This document shows, piece after piece, positions 34,260-42,103 of a stretch of DNA of 64,000 nucleotides. Location of the stretch: the NCBI GenBank assembly GCA_034928145.1, contig JAYFPE010000034.1, positions 1-64,000 on the forward strand, given 5' to 3'. A model generated the notes under the pieces. The model was not told the DNA's origin and did not search any database. It saw only the letters and a program-made list of their open reading frames with translations. This DNA comes from Pelethousia sp034928145 (GTDB lineage: Bacteria; Bacillota; Clostridia; Christensenellales; CAG-138). Numbering within the stretch: position 1 is the stretch's first letter; the number at the start of each line of letters is the position of its first letter. The position numbers were made by a program, and so were the translations under genes.

Positions 34260-34476
34260 AGTCTATCAAGGAGCAAAAGGGTCTTCCCATGGAAAAGCAC
34301 ATGCACGCGTTGCGATAGCGGTAGTATAAAACTTCATAGGGATAAAAACAATGCCACCTGCAATCCACGAAGCCCCGGGGAGCTGAATGGCGTAAGTGAC
34401 ACCGAAGTTAAATATATCATACATGCTAGGAAAAGTCAACTTTTGGGAATATCGTCCCCATGTGATATGCGCTCCC

Positions 34477-34638
34477 TTATCGCGAATTCTTGCTGGGCGG
34501 AAAGTATTGAGCGGCAAAACGGCGCAATTCATCTTCGTTTTCAAAACCGGTGCCGCTTTGCATTTTGCTTTCCATGATGCTCTGCTGAACGGGCTTAGGG
34601 AGAGAATTGAAATATGCCGATTTCTTCAAGTCAAACAC
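34477..34638 (-). CDS. Small conserved-type protein, GTG start
   Basis: A 53-residue soluble protein: FDLKKSAYFNSLPKPVQQSI then an acidic FENEDELRRFAAQYF helix. It resembles short Firmicute hypothetical proteins with an aromatic-x-x-LP...VQ..I motif. The GTG at 34638 is preceded by AGGAGGT at ideal distance; the frame extends further right without a start signal. No function is known to me. Confidence 0.55.
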   Translation of the reverse strand: MFDLKKSAYFNSLPKPVQQSIMESKMQSGTGFENEDELRRFAAQYFPPSKNSR

Positions 34639-34794
34639 GGCGCACCTCCTAAATCTGTAGTATGCGCATAGTTTTCGCAGGCGGAATTTAATTATCCATC
34701 CAAATGCCTGCATAGCTGTGAACGAGCATGTGCCTGCTGACCGGCATCTATTCCGCCGCCTTCCCACGCGGTGGTATCCGTCTTAAGCCCAGCA

Positions 34795-34823
34795 TTGACA
34801 CAGTATGGGCGGTATGATAAAAT
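34795..34823 (+). promoter_or_regulatory. Promoter of the erm leader
   Basis: TTGACA (34795-34800), exactly 17 bases, TAAAAT (34818-34823), followed by an AGGAGG site at 34836. It should produce the attenuated erm transcript. Confidence 0.75.
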
Positions 34824-34848
34824 CAGCCCAGTCCTAGGAGGGTATGTT

Positions 34849-34878
34849 GTGGCGTATTATATTCGCATTAGAAAATAA
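34849..34878 (+). CDS. Leader peptide with RIR motif
   Basis: A 9-codon frame starting at GTG, (M)AYYIRIRK, has AGGAGG seven bases upstream. It contains Arg-Ile-Arg, a +x+ motif of the kind at which macrolide-bound ribosomes stall. Its codons pair in part with sequence beyond the downstream attenuator (ATTCGC 34861-34866 with GCGAAT 34936-34941). An ATG at 34844 in another frame is too close to the ribosome site to be used. Confidence 0.55.
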   Translation: MAYYIRIRK

Positions 34879-34886
34879 CAGGCAAT

Positions 34887-34922
34887 AAAAAGCGGATTCC
34901 ATTCTTTTGAGTGGGCTTTTTG
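34887..34922 (+). terminator. Attenuator in the erm leader
   Basis: CCATTC, a TTTT loop and GAGTGG form an inner stem. AAAAAGC before it and GCTTTTT after it extend the structure and provide a T-run. It lies 8 bases after the leader-peptide stop, the arrangement expected for drug-responsive transcription attenuation. Confidence 0.6.
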
Positions 34923-34987
34923 TCATACCTGTTTTGCGAATATTACACACATTCTGAACCCCCAATTGGCCTTTATCACAAAAGGCT

Positions 34988-35011
34988 ATGCTTCGTGTAT
35001 ATTTCGTATAA
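34988..35011 (+). CDS. Possible second leader peptide
   Basis: ATG at 34988 opens a 7-codon frame, MLRVYFV, ending just before the hairpins at the erm start. The only ribosome-site candidate, AAAAGG, is two bases from the ATG, so translation is doubtful. Confidence 0.25.
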   Translation: MLRVYFV

Positions 35012-35013
35012 TG

Positions 35014-35051
35014 TGCAGGTTTAAAGTTCACTTGGTGAAGAAGAACCTGCA
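35014..35051 (+). promoter_or_regulatory. erm leader hairpin 1
   Basis: TGCAGGTT (35014-35021) pairs with AACCTGCA (35044-35051), enclosing a TTCAC/GTGAA inner stem. Its 3' arm shares TGCA/GCA bases with hairpin 2, so the two cannot form fully together. Confidence 0.55.
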
Positions 35052-35086
35052 TTTTTTATTGCCTTTTCTTGCGCAATAAAAAATGC
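35049..35086 (+). promoter_or_regulatory. erm leader hairpin 2 abutting the ribosome site
   Basis: GCATTTTTTATTG (35049-35061) and CAATAAAAAATGC (35074-35086) are a perfect 13-bp stem ending one base before the erm ribosome site GGGAGGA (35087-35093). It may limit initiation until refolded. Confidence 0.6.
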
Positions 35087-35099
35087 GGGAGGATTCAGC

Positions 35100-35885
35100 A
35101 TGTCAAAAAACAAGCGATACTGCACAAACGAAACGAAAGATCCGGCTGTTTCAAAAAACTTTATGACCAGCCAGCGTCTATTGGATCGGATTGTTGAACT
35201 CAGCACGATTGAAAAGAACGATATGGTCATTGAAATCGGGGCGGGCAAAGGACATTTAACCCGTGCACTCTGTAGAAAATGTGGTTATCTTTATTCGATA
35301 GAAATAGATAAGGAGCTATTTGAGAAAACAAAATCGAAATTCTCTGGTGTTTCTAACCTCCGGCTCATTCACGGCGATTTTCTAAAGTACAGTTTGCCTG
35401 CAAAAGGGGAGTATAAGGTTTTCTCTAATATTCCTTATTTTATTACTACACAGATAATTGATAAATTAACGGAGGCGCCCAATCCCCCTAAGGATATATG
35501 GATCGTTGTAGAAAAGGGCGCGGCAAAAAGATTTATGGGAATGCCACGAGAAAGCAGTAAATCTTTGCTTTTAAAGGTGAATTGGGAAATGGAGCTCCTC
35601 TATCATTTTAAAAAAGATGATTTTCATCCCAAACCCTCTGTTGATTCAGTTTTAGTGCGTCTATCAAAAAAAAGCAATCCGGATTTGGATAAGGCTGATT
35701 TTTACGCCTTTAGAAAATTCGTTGCCCATTCATTAAAATACGGCTTGTTCAGCCTGCTGACAAAGAAACAAGTTTCGATGGCTTTGAAGCTTGCAGATTT
35801 ACCGCCATTGCAGGCAGATGGGGAAATCCTTTATATTCAATGGCTTTGCTTGTTTCGATGCTATAGGAAATTCCATAGGCCATAA
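35100..35885 (+). CDS. erm: 23S rRNA adenine N6-methyltransferase, Erm family
   Basis: A 261-residue Rossmann-fold RNA methyltransferase of the KsgA/Erm class. MTSQRLLDRIVEL is the N-terminal motif, VIEIGAGKGHLTRAL (about 44-57) binds S-adenosylmethionine, and FSNIPYFITTQII holds the catalytic N-I-P-Y. EKGAAKRFMG and FHPKPSVDSVLVRL are Erm-typical. Dimethylation of A2058 gives macrolide-lincosamide-streptogramin B resistance in this family; KsgA is excluded by the Erm-like middle and C-terminus. I see closest kinship to the Erm(Q)/Erm(D)-like clostridial forms but cannot assign a class. Base composition is much richer in AT than neighbouring genes, indicating acquisition by transfer. Confidence 0.9.
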   Translation: MSKNKRYCTNETKDPAVSKNFMTSQRLLDRIVELSTIEKNDMVIEIGAGKGHLTRALCRKCGYLYSIEIDKELFEKTKSKFSGVSNLRLIHGDFLKYSLPAKGEYKVFSNIPYFITTQIIDKLTEAPNPPKDIWIVVEKGAAKRFMGMPRESSKSLLLKVNWEMELLYHFKKDDFHPKPSVDSVLVRLSKKSNPDLDKADFYAFRKFVAHSLKYGLFSLLTKKQVSMALKLADLPPLQADGEILYIQWLCLFRCYRKFHRP

Positions 35886-35950
35886 AAATGCACAAGGGAT
35901 CCCTCATCGGCAACGAGTCAATAATGCCAGATTGAAAATCTCTATCATGC

Positions 35951-35981
35951 TAAGCCCGGCCGCGCCATGCAGCCGGGCTTA
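35951..35981. terminator. Hairpin at the right edge of the erm insert
   Basis: TAAGCCCGGC and GCCGGGCTTA form a 10-bp stem with an 11-base loop. It resembles the GCCCGGC terminator family and may serve erm and the convergent MFS gene. There is no strong T-run. Confidence 0.5.
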
Positions 35982-36017
35982 GACTTTCATGCCCTTTATG
36001 TTATGCGGATGCGGGCC

Positions 36018-37178
36018 CTATTTCCCGCAAACGATCAGCGAGGCGAAGATGCCGTTGGCTACGAAGAGGAGGGCCGTTACATACATGCCCGCCCGCATGC
36101 CGTATAAGGACATGACAAAGGCCATGGCAATGGGGCAGAGGATCTGCGCCAGGGTTTTGGAGATCATTAAAACGCTGGTGGAAAAGCCCGTGCTTTCCGG
36201 ATTGAGGGAAGCGCCCTCGCTGAGGGAAAGGGGGATGCAGGAGCCGCTGGCCAAGCCGGCGACGCAGCAGGCGGCGAGCAGCGCCGGCGGTTGGTTGATC
36301 AGCAGGGCGGCGGCCCAGGCTGCCGCGGAGATGAATGCGCCCGCGGCCAGGATCAGGCCGGGCCGAAGGGGCAGGCGCGGCGAGCCAAAGCGGCTGATGG
36401 TGCTGGTGACCCAGAAGAGGGAGAGGCAGAGGGCGGCGATAGCGGGGCTGCTTAGGCTGACGGAAACGTAGCGGATCGTCCACACGATAATGCCGCTTTG
36501 CCCGGCAGCGCCAAAAAAGATCGTGAGCAGGAGGGAAATATAACAGCGGTTTCCCAAAAGCTTTTTCACATCCGCCAAGGTCAAACGCGGCTCCATGCGG
36601 CTGCTCACGCTTACCTTGGCGCGCATAGAATAGGTGACAGCCGCAAACTGGGCGATCAATGCCAGGCAGGCAAGGCCCACGATGATATAGATGGCGCGCC
36701 AGGGGAAACGCCTAAGCAGCGCTTGGAGCAAGAGCGGGGTCGCCACGCCGCCGATGCCGAAGATGCCGTGCAGCGCGCCCATATGCCTGGCCGTATCGCC
36801 GCGGTGCAAATCCGCCAGGAAGGCGCTTTGGCAGGTATCCACCGCGCCATGGCCCAGACCCATGATGAAGCAGGCCAGCAGGAACAGGGTAAAAGGCAGG
36901 GGGGCGCCCTGGGCGAGCAGCGCCCCGCAGGCGAGCAGGCCGCACCAGATGATGACCTCGGCCTTTTTGTATTTTCCCTGGAAAAGGGCGGTAGCCAGCA
37001 GGGCCGCCAGGGCGCCGATGCTGATCATGCTGCTCATCAGGCCCTCCTGCGCGCCCTGCAAGCCATAGCTATCGATGATATCGCTGAGCACCACGGCCAG
37101 CGTGCCCGTCCAAAGGGCCGTGGCTACTACCGAGAGCATCAAAGAGGCGTTGTATCGTTTTAGGTCGCGATCCCGCAT
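36018..37178 (-). CDS. MFS transporter
   Basis: A 386-residue major facilitator with about 12 hydrophobic helices. Landmarks are a short first segment RYNASLMLSVVATALWTG, a loop-2/3 region ending FQGKYKKAEV, GLGHGAVDTCQSAFLADLH in helix 4-5, and GIFGIGGVATPLL. GAGG precedes the ATG. It lies leftward, downstream of the sugar ABC operon but separated by a terminator, so a link to that operon is uncertain. The family resemblance (FucP/YfkF-like) does not fix a substrate. Confidence 0.88.
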   Translation of the reverse strand: MRDRDLKRYNASLMLSVVATALWTGTLAVVLSDIIDSYGLQGAQEGLMSSMISIGALAALLATALFQGKYKKAEVIIWCGLLACGALLAQGAPLPFTLFLLACFIMGLGHGAVDTCQSAFLADLHRGDTARHMGALHGIFGIGGVATPLLLQALLRRFPWRAIYIIVGLACLALIAQFAAVTYSMRAKVSVSSRMEPRLTLADVKKLLGNRCYISLLLTIFFGAAGQSGIIVWTIRYVSVSLSSPAIAALCLSLFWVTSTISRFGSPRLPLRPGLILAAGAFISAAAWAAALLINQPPALLAACCVAGLASGSCIPLSLSEGASLNPESTGFSTSVLMISKTLAQILCPIAMAFVMSLYGMRAGMYVTALLFVANGIFASLIVCGK

Positions 37179-37205
37179 AGTATTCCTCTATCTTTCCTCA
37201 TGAAA

Positions 37206-37235
37206 GCAGCAGAAAGGCATGTGCCCTTCTGCTGC
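37206..37235 (-). terminator. Terminator of the sugar ABC operon
   Basis: On the minus strand GCAGCAGAA and TTCTGCTGC form a 9-bp stem, extended by an inner GG/CC, and are followed by TTTC. It ends the leftward operon that begins with the cupin gene. Confidence 0.65.
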
Positions 37236-37258
37236 GGCCAAGCCGGCTGTTTCTCGCT

Positions 37259-38251
37259 TTAAACAGTCGCTTGCTTGCTGTGGATGATCTTGTTGCGTAC
37301 CACGGAATCCAGCAGAACGGTCGAGATGATCAGCACGCCGATGATGGCGTCGCGCCACTCGCTGGGAACGGAGAGCAGGTTCATGCAGTTGGTGACGATG
37401 GTGATTTCCAGCGCGCCCACCACCGTGCCCAATATGCTGCCCGAGCCGCCCGCCGCGCTGGTGCCGCCCATGTAAACGGTGGCAAGAACGGGGAGCAGGT
37501 AGGCGTTGCCCAAATCGGACTGCACGGAGTTCATGCGGGCTACGAAGAGGATGCCCGCAAAGGCCGATAGCATGCCGCTAAGGATGAAGGCCCGCATGAT
37601 CACGCCCCTGGTGTTGATGCCGGACATCATCGCGCATTCACGATTGGAGCCCACCGCGTAGCATCGCCTGCCGAAGTTGGTCTTCTTGAGCAGCAGCGTG
37701 CCCAGGATGACCAATATCACCATGGTGACGATGGGCATCTGCAAAAACCCGAAGAGGGTGCCGTTGCCGATAAAGCGGAAAGCGGTGTCAAAATCGTAGA
37801 GCACATAGCCTTGCAGGATCACATAGGCAAAGCCGAACACGGCCCATTGCAGCCCATAGGTGGAGATAAAGGAAGGGATGCCTACGTAGGCGATCATATA
37901 GCCATTCAGCGCGCCCAGCAAACCGCCGAGCGCCAGAGCGGCCAGGATGGCCAGCACGAAATGCACCTGGAACTGCTTGATCAAAATGGCCGCGATCACC
38001 GCGCAGATGGTCATGATGGAACCGGAGGATAGATCCGGCCCATTGGTAATGACGGTGATGGTTTGGGCGATGCCCAGCACGATCAGGATGCTGGCGTTGG
38101 TTAGGTTGTTGCTGATATTCCTAAGGGTGAAAAAGGATTCGTCCGCCCAATAGCCCAACAGGAGGATCGCCAGCAAGACGAAGACCCTGCTGAGCGCCGG
38201 CAGCGCGTCTACCGAGAGGCGTAAAGGCTTGGTGTTTGTTTTGCCGCTCAT
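37259..38251 (-). CDS. Sugar ABC transporter permease (RbsC type), second
   Basis: A 330-residue BPD_transp_2 family permease with 9-10 helices. NGPDLSSGSIMTICAVIAAIL and GGTSAAGGSGSILGTVVGAL are the conserved loops of ribose-type carbohydrate importers. Its ATG overlaps the stop of the preceding permease gene (ATGA), preceded by GGAGGT. It should pair with the 315-residue permease as a heterodimer in the membrane. Last gene of the leftward operon. Confidence 0.93.
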   Translation of the reverse strand: MSGKTNTKPLRLSVDALPALSRVFVLLAILLLGYWADESFFTLRNISNNLTNASILIVLGIAQTITVITNGPDLSSGSIMTICAVIAAILIKQFQVHFVLAILAALALGGLLGALNGYMIAYVGIPSFISTYGLQWAVFGFAYVILQGYVLYDFDTAFRFIGNGTLFGFLQMPIVTMVILVILGTLLLKKTNFGRRCYAVGSNRECAMMSGINTRGVIMRAFILSGMLSAFAGILFVARMNSVQSDLGNAYLLPVLATVYMGGTSAAGGSGSILGTVVGALEITIVTNCMNLLSVPSEWRDAIIGVLIISTVLLDSVVRNKIIHSKQATV

Positions 38252-39195
38252 TTCTTAACCTCCTTGGACGCGATGCTCACTTGGAAAACGATCGCCATGA
38301 TGATGACAAGGCCGATGATGGCGGGCTGCCAGAGGGAAGGGATGCGGATTACGTTGAGCCCGCTGCGGATCACGGTGAGCAGCGCCACGCCGATGATGGT
38401 GCCCTTTACATCGCCCTTGCCGATGTTGAGGCTGGTGCCGCCCAAAATGGTGGCGGCGATGGCCTCGAATTCCCACTTGGTGCCTACGAGGGGATCCGCC
38501 ACCTCCAGCCGCGCCACCAGAATGACCGCGGCCAGGCCCGTGAGCAGGCCGGCAAAGGCGTAAACGAGCCATTTCCACAGGGCGATGTTGATGCCGGAGA
38601 GGCGCGCGCCCTCGTAGTTGCCGCCGATGGCGAAGAGGTAGCGGCCAAACCTGGTATGATCCTGGATCACAATGGCCCCGATATAGAGCAGGAAGCAGCA
38701 GATCGCGGCCATGGGGATCGTGCGGTTCACCAGGCTGCCCAGGAAAATAAAGGATTCGTTGGAAACAATGATGCCGATCTTATCCGTAAGCACCAGGGCA
38801 AAGCCATAAAATACACCCTGCGTGCCCAGCGTTACGATAAAGGGCTGCAAACCGCAATAGGAGATCAGCAGGCCGTTGAGCGCGCCGCAAGCGAGGCCCG
38901 TGAGCGCGCCGATGAGGAACACGGCGGGAATGGAAGCGCCCGCATTGAGGGCCAGCGCCGCCGTGATGCCGGAGAGTGTAAGGATTCCGCCCAGCGAGAG
39001 GTCCAGGCCGCCGCTGATGATCACAAAGGTAGCCGCGGCGGATACGACCAGCAGCACAGACCCTTGCTGGAGCAGGATCAGCAGATTGCGCGTGGTCAGA
39101 TACTGCTTGGATACAAAGCTGAAAGCGATGACCAAGAGCAGAATGAACCAGGTCACAATGGGGATGCGTTTGATTATGCCGCCGACTTTATCCAT
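38248..39195 (-). CDS. Sugar ABC transporter permease (RbsC type), first
   Basis: A 315-residue BPD_transp_2 permease. FVIISGGLDLSLGGILTLSG and the ATILGGTSLNIGKGDVKGTI loop are the ribose-family signatures; ARLSGINIALWKWLVYAFAG is the cytoplasmic coupling region. It overlaps the ATPase gene by 8 bases and the next permease by 4, so the three membrane and ATPase parts are translationally linked. Confidence 0.93.
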   Translation of the reverse strand: MDKVGGIIKRIPIVTWFILLLVIAFSFVSKQYLTTRNLLILLQQGSVLLVVSAAATFVIISGGLDLSLGGILTLSGITAALALNAGASIPAVFLIGALTGLACGALNGLLISYCGLQPFIVTLGTQGVFYGFALVLTDKIGIIVSNESFIFLGSLVNRTIPMAAICCFLLYIGAIVIQDHTRFGRYLFAIGGNYEGARLSGINIALWKWLVYAFAGLLTGLAAVILVARLEVADPLVGTKWEFEAIAATILGGTSLNIGKGDVKGTIIGVALLTVIRSGLNVIRIPSLWQPAIIGLVIIMAIVFQVSIASKEVKK

Positions 39196-40711
39196 CTTGC
39201 CGCTCCTCCGCCATGGCGCCTTCCATCGCGTAAGAGATGATCAGCTCCTGGGTGGCTTCGCCGGCGCTGAGTTCTTTTACGATCCGTCTGTTGCGCATAA
39301 CATATATCCGATCGCTCATACCGATGATCTCCGGAAGCTCGGAGGAGATCATCAGAATGGCTTTTCCTTCTTTAACCAACTCATTCATCAGGGCGTAGAT
39401 CTCGCCCTTGGCGCCCACGTCGATGCCCCGCGTCGGCTCGTCGAAAATGATCACATCCGCCTTGGTGGCCAGCCATTTTGCCAGCACGACCTTTTGCTGG
39501 TTGCCGCCCGAAAGGTTGCGGGCCAGCTGCTCCCGCGAGGGCGTGACGATGTTGATATCCTTAATGTAGCGATCCACAAATTGGTTCTCCGCCTTGGCGC
39601 GGATCCAGCCATAGGGCTCAAGCTTATCCATGCTGGCCATTACGATGTTCTGCGCCACGGAGAGGATTAACGAGAGCCCCTGGCGCTTGCGGTCCTCCGG
39701 CAGCAGCGAAAGGCCGCTTTCGATCACCTGGTGGGGCGTGAGCTTTTTATCAACTTCCTTGCCCAAGAGGTAGATTTTGCCGCATTCATAAGGATCCACA
39801 TGGAAGAGCGTACGCGCCAGCTCCGTTCTGCCAGCGCCCACCAGCCCGGCCAGGCCTATGATCTCGCCCCGGCGCATTTCCAGGCTGATATCCTCCAGCT
39901 TTTCCTTCTCCGCGTAAAGGTGCTCTACCTTGAGCGCTATTTCGCCGGGAACCTGCCGCTCGCGCTTATAAAGATCGGCGATCTCGCGGCCCACCATCAA
40001 TTTAACCATTTCGTCCGTGGCGATCTCGTTCACGCCGCGCGTGGCGATGAATTTTCCATCCCGCAGGATGGTGATGCGGTCGCCTATGATGGGGATCTCC
40101 TGCAGCCTGTGGGAAATATAGATAATGCCGATGCCCTGCGCGGTGAGCGAGCGCACGATCGCAAAGAGCTGCTCGATCTCCACATCCGAAAGGGAGGCGG
40201 TGGGTTCATCCATGATGAGGATCTTGAGGTTATGGGTGAGCGCCTTGGCGACCTCCACCATCTGCTGCTGCGCGGTTGTGATGGAATTTGCCGGGGCGTG
40301 GGTATCCACATTCATTTTCATACCGGCAAGAAGCTTTCGCGCGTCCTTATGCATCTTTTTCTTATCGACGAACAGGCCGAGTTTCTTGGGCATGTGATCG
40401 ATATAAATATTCTCGGCAACATTCAGGTAGGGAACCATGTTAAACTCCTGGTAAATGATGCCGATGCCGTTCTTTTTGGCGGCAATGGGGTTAAACCGGG
40501 TGACTTTTTTGCCTTCGATGAACAATTCGCCGCCATCCGGGGAATAGGCGCCTGCCAGAATCTTCATCAGGGTGGATTTGCCGGCGCCGTTTTCGCCGAT
40601 CAACACATGCACTTCCCCGCGCTTGAGGTTGAAATCCATATCGTCCAAGGCCTTTACACCGGGAAAGACCTTGGTGATATGCTTCATCTCCAGTAAATAA
40701 TCATTTTCCAT
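39188..40711 (-). CDS. Sugar ABC transporter ATP-binding protein (RbsA type)
   Basis: A 507-residue protein with two fused ABC domains. Domain 1 has Walker A GENGAGKSTLMKIL and Walker B ILIMDEPTASLSD. Domain 2 has a degenerate Walker A (GLVGAGRTELARTLF), signature LSGGNQQKVVLAKWLA and Walker B VIIFDEPTRGIDVGAKG. This asymmetry is normal for RbsA/XylG/AraG. It powers pentose or hexose uptake with the adjacent permeases and binding protein. Confidence 0.96.
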   Translation of the reverse strand: MENDYLLEMKHITKVFPGVKALDDMDFNLKRGEVHVLIGENGAGKSTLMKILAGAYSPDGGELFIEGKKVTRFNPIAAKKNGIGIIYQEFNMVPYLNVAENIYIDHMPKKLGLFVDKKKMHKDARKLLAGMKMNVDTHAPANSITTAQQQMVEVAKALTHNLKILIMDEPTASLSDVEIEQLFAIVRSLTAQGIGIIYISHRLQEIPIIGDRITILRDGKFIATRGVNEIATDEMVKLMVGREIADLYKRERQVPGEIALKVEHLYAEKEKLEDISLEMRRGEIIGLAGLVGAGRTELARTLFHVDPYECGKIYLLGKEVDKKLTPHQVIESGLSLLPEDRKRQGLSLILSVAQNIVMASMDKLEPYGWIRAKAENQFVDRYIKDINIVTPSREQLARNLSGGNQQKVVLAKWLATKADVIIFDEPTRGIDVGAKGEIYALMNELVKEGKAILMISSELPEIIGMSDRIYVMRNRRIVKELSAGEATQELIISYAMEGAMAEERQDG

Positions 40712-40824
40712 AGCGGTTTATCTCTTTCTCTCAATCAAAACGCACGCCCGCCGCTATCTGGGTGGGAGAGGGAGCGCCCACTTGCGGCGGCTGCCGGTTT
40801 CGGCCAGGAATGCCCCGGCGCATC

Positions 40825-40848
40825 CGGGGGCGGAGCCTTCCGCCCCCG
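40825..40848 (-). other. Intercistronic hairpin between binding protein and ATPase genes
   Basis: CGGGGGCGGA and TCCGCCCCCG form a perfect 10-bp stem with a 4-base loop in the 186-base gap. It has no T-run. Such hairpins often stabilise the upstream binding-protein message or attenuate the downstream genes, giving excess binding protein. Confidence 0.5.
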
Positions 40849-40897
40849 AAATGTTGGCCGGAGCACCTGTTCCGTCAAAGCGGGCCAGCCTGCGGGT

Positions 40898-42007
40898 TTA
40901 TTTATTCTGCAGCGCCGTGGGGCGCTCGTCCATCTCCACGAGGTTGTCGGAGGTGACGATGGTGATAGGGCAGTTGATCAGGCGCGGCACAGATTCGCCG
41001 TTGAGCGCGCGGATCGCGGCCACAACGCTCAGATAAGCCTGCTGGTATACGCCCTGGGATACGGTGAATACTTCGGAACCATTCTCTACGGCCGCGTACT
41101 GGGGCTCCTGTACGTCAAAGCCGCTGATCAGCACTTTGCCTTCGAGTCCGGCAGCCTTCACGGCTTCCACAGCGCCTTCGGCCTGGTTGCCGCCCATGGC
41201 CATGATGGCGGAGAGGTCATCGCCCCACTTGGTGATATAGTCTTCAGCCAGCTTGCGGCCTTCGTCGACCAGCCACTTGGTTACGCCGGATTCCACGGTG
41301 ATCTCGGGGTACTTCTCCTTAAACCAATCCATGCAGGCTTTGGTGCGCACATCGGAAGTAGCCTGGCCAGGCACGCCCTCCATTACCAGCACCTTGCCCT
41401 TGCCGCCGATGCGGCCCGCCATCTCCTCGGCGATCATCTGGCCAACCAGGGTGTTATCTACGCCCACATAGGTGAGATAATCCACATCGCTGGGGCCCAT
41501 GGTGTTGTCATAGATCACGGGGATGCCGGCGTTGATCAGATCCTGCACCGGGCCCTTGACCGCGTCCGTGTTGGCAGGGGCCAGCACGACCGCATCCACG
41601 CCTGTGGTGATCAGGTCTTCCAGGATGCGCTTTTGCTCTTCCACGTTATCCGCCTTGCTGGGGGAATAATCCAGGATTTCGACGCCCAGGTTCTCGCCGG
41701 CCTTCTTGGCCGCGATGATGTGGGATTCCCACACGGGGATGGCCGCACTCTTGACGACCACGGCGATGGTGTACTTCTTGGCGGGCACGGCGTCATAGCC
41801 GAACTCTTCGGCGGAAACGCTGCCTTCGGAGCCGACCATCACGATCTCGCCGGAAGAGGCGGGGGCTTCAGCCGCGGGGGCTTCGGAGGCGGGGGCTTGT
41901 GCAGGTTCGTTGGCCTCGGGTTGGCTCTGCGCGGGCGCTGCGGGCTGGCTGCATCCAATGGCCAAGGCCATCGCAAGCGCCAAGATCAGGCATAACAACT
42001 TTTTCAT
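40898..42007 (-). CDS. Sugar ABC transporter substrate-binding lipoprotein
   Basis: A 369-residue periplasmic-binding-protein-like lipoprotein. The signal MKKLLCLILALAMALAIGC ends in a lipobox; an Ala/Pro/Glu-rich tether (about 20-55) follows. The type I binding fold (about 75-360) shows YTIAVVVKSAAIPVWESHIIAAK, GVDAVVLAPANTDAVKGPVQ, MEGVPGQATSDVRTKACMDWF and AIMAMGGNQAEGAVEAVKAAG. It captures the sugar outside the membrane for the downstream RbsA/RbsC-type parts. The family handles ribose, xylose, allose, rhamnose and similar monosaccharides. Confidence 0.93.
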   Translation of the reverse strand: MKKLLCLILALAMALAIGCSQPAAPAQSQPEANEPAQAPASEAPAAEAPASSGEIVMVGSEGSVSAEEFGYDAVPAKKYTIAVVVKSAAIPVWESHIIAAKKAGENLGVEILDYSPSKADNVEEQKRILEDLITTGVDAVVLAPANTDAVKGPVQDLINAGIPVIYDNTMGPSDVDYLTYVGVDNTLVGQMIAEEMAGRIGGKGKVLVMEGVPGQATSDVRTKACMDWFKEKYPEITVESGVTKWLVDEGRKLAEDYITKWGDDLSAIMAMGGNQAEGAVEAVKAAGLEGKVLISGFDVQEPQYAAVENGSEVFTVSQGVYQQAYLSVVAAIRALNGESVPRLINCPITIVTSDNLVEMDERPTALQNK

Positions 42008-42103
42008 TTTTTGGTTACTCCTTTTTTATTTTTGAGTTTCTCTGGAAATAAAGTTTGGACATCGCCTTATTTCCACATCAGGTCAAAGGCCTGAAATCAA
42101 AAT

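Noticed and set aside
35100..35885. KsgA (16S rRNA dimethyladenosine transferase) instead of Erm
   Set aside because: The middle and C-terminal segments, the short N-terminus, the inducible-type leader and the foreign base composition all point to Erm.
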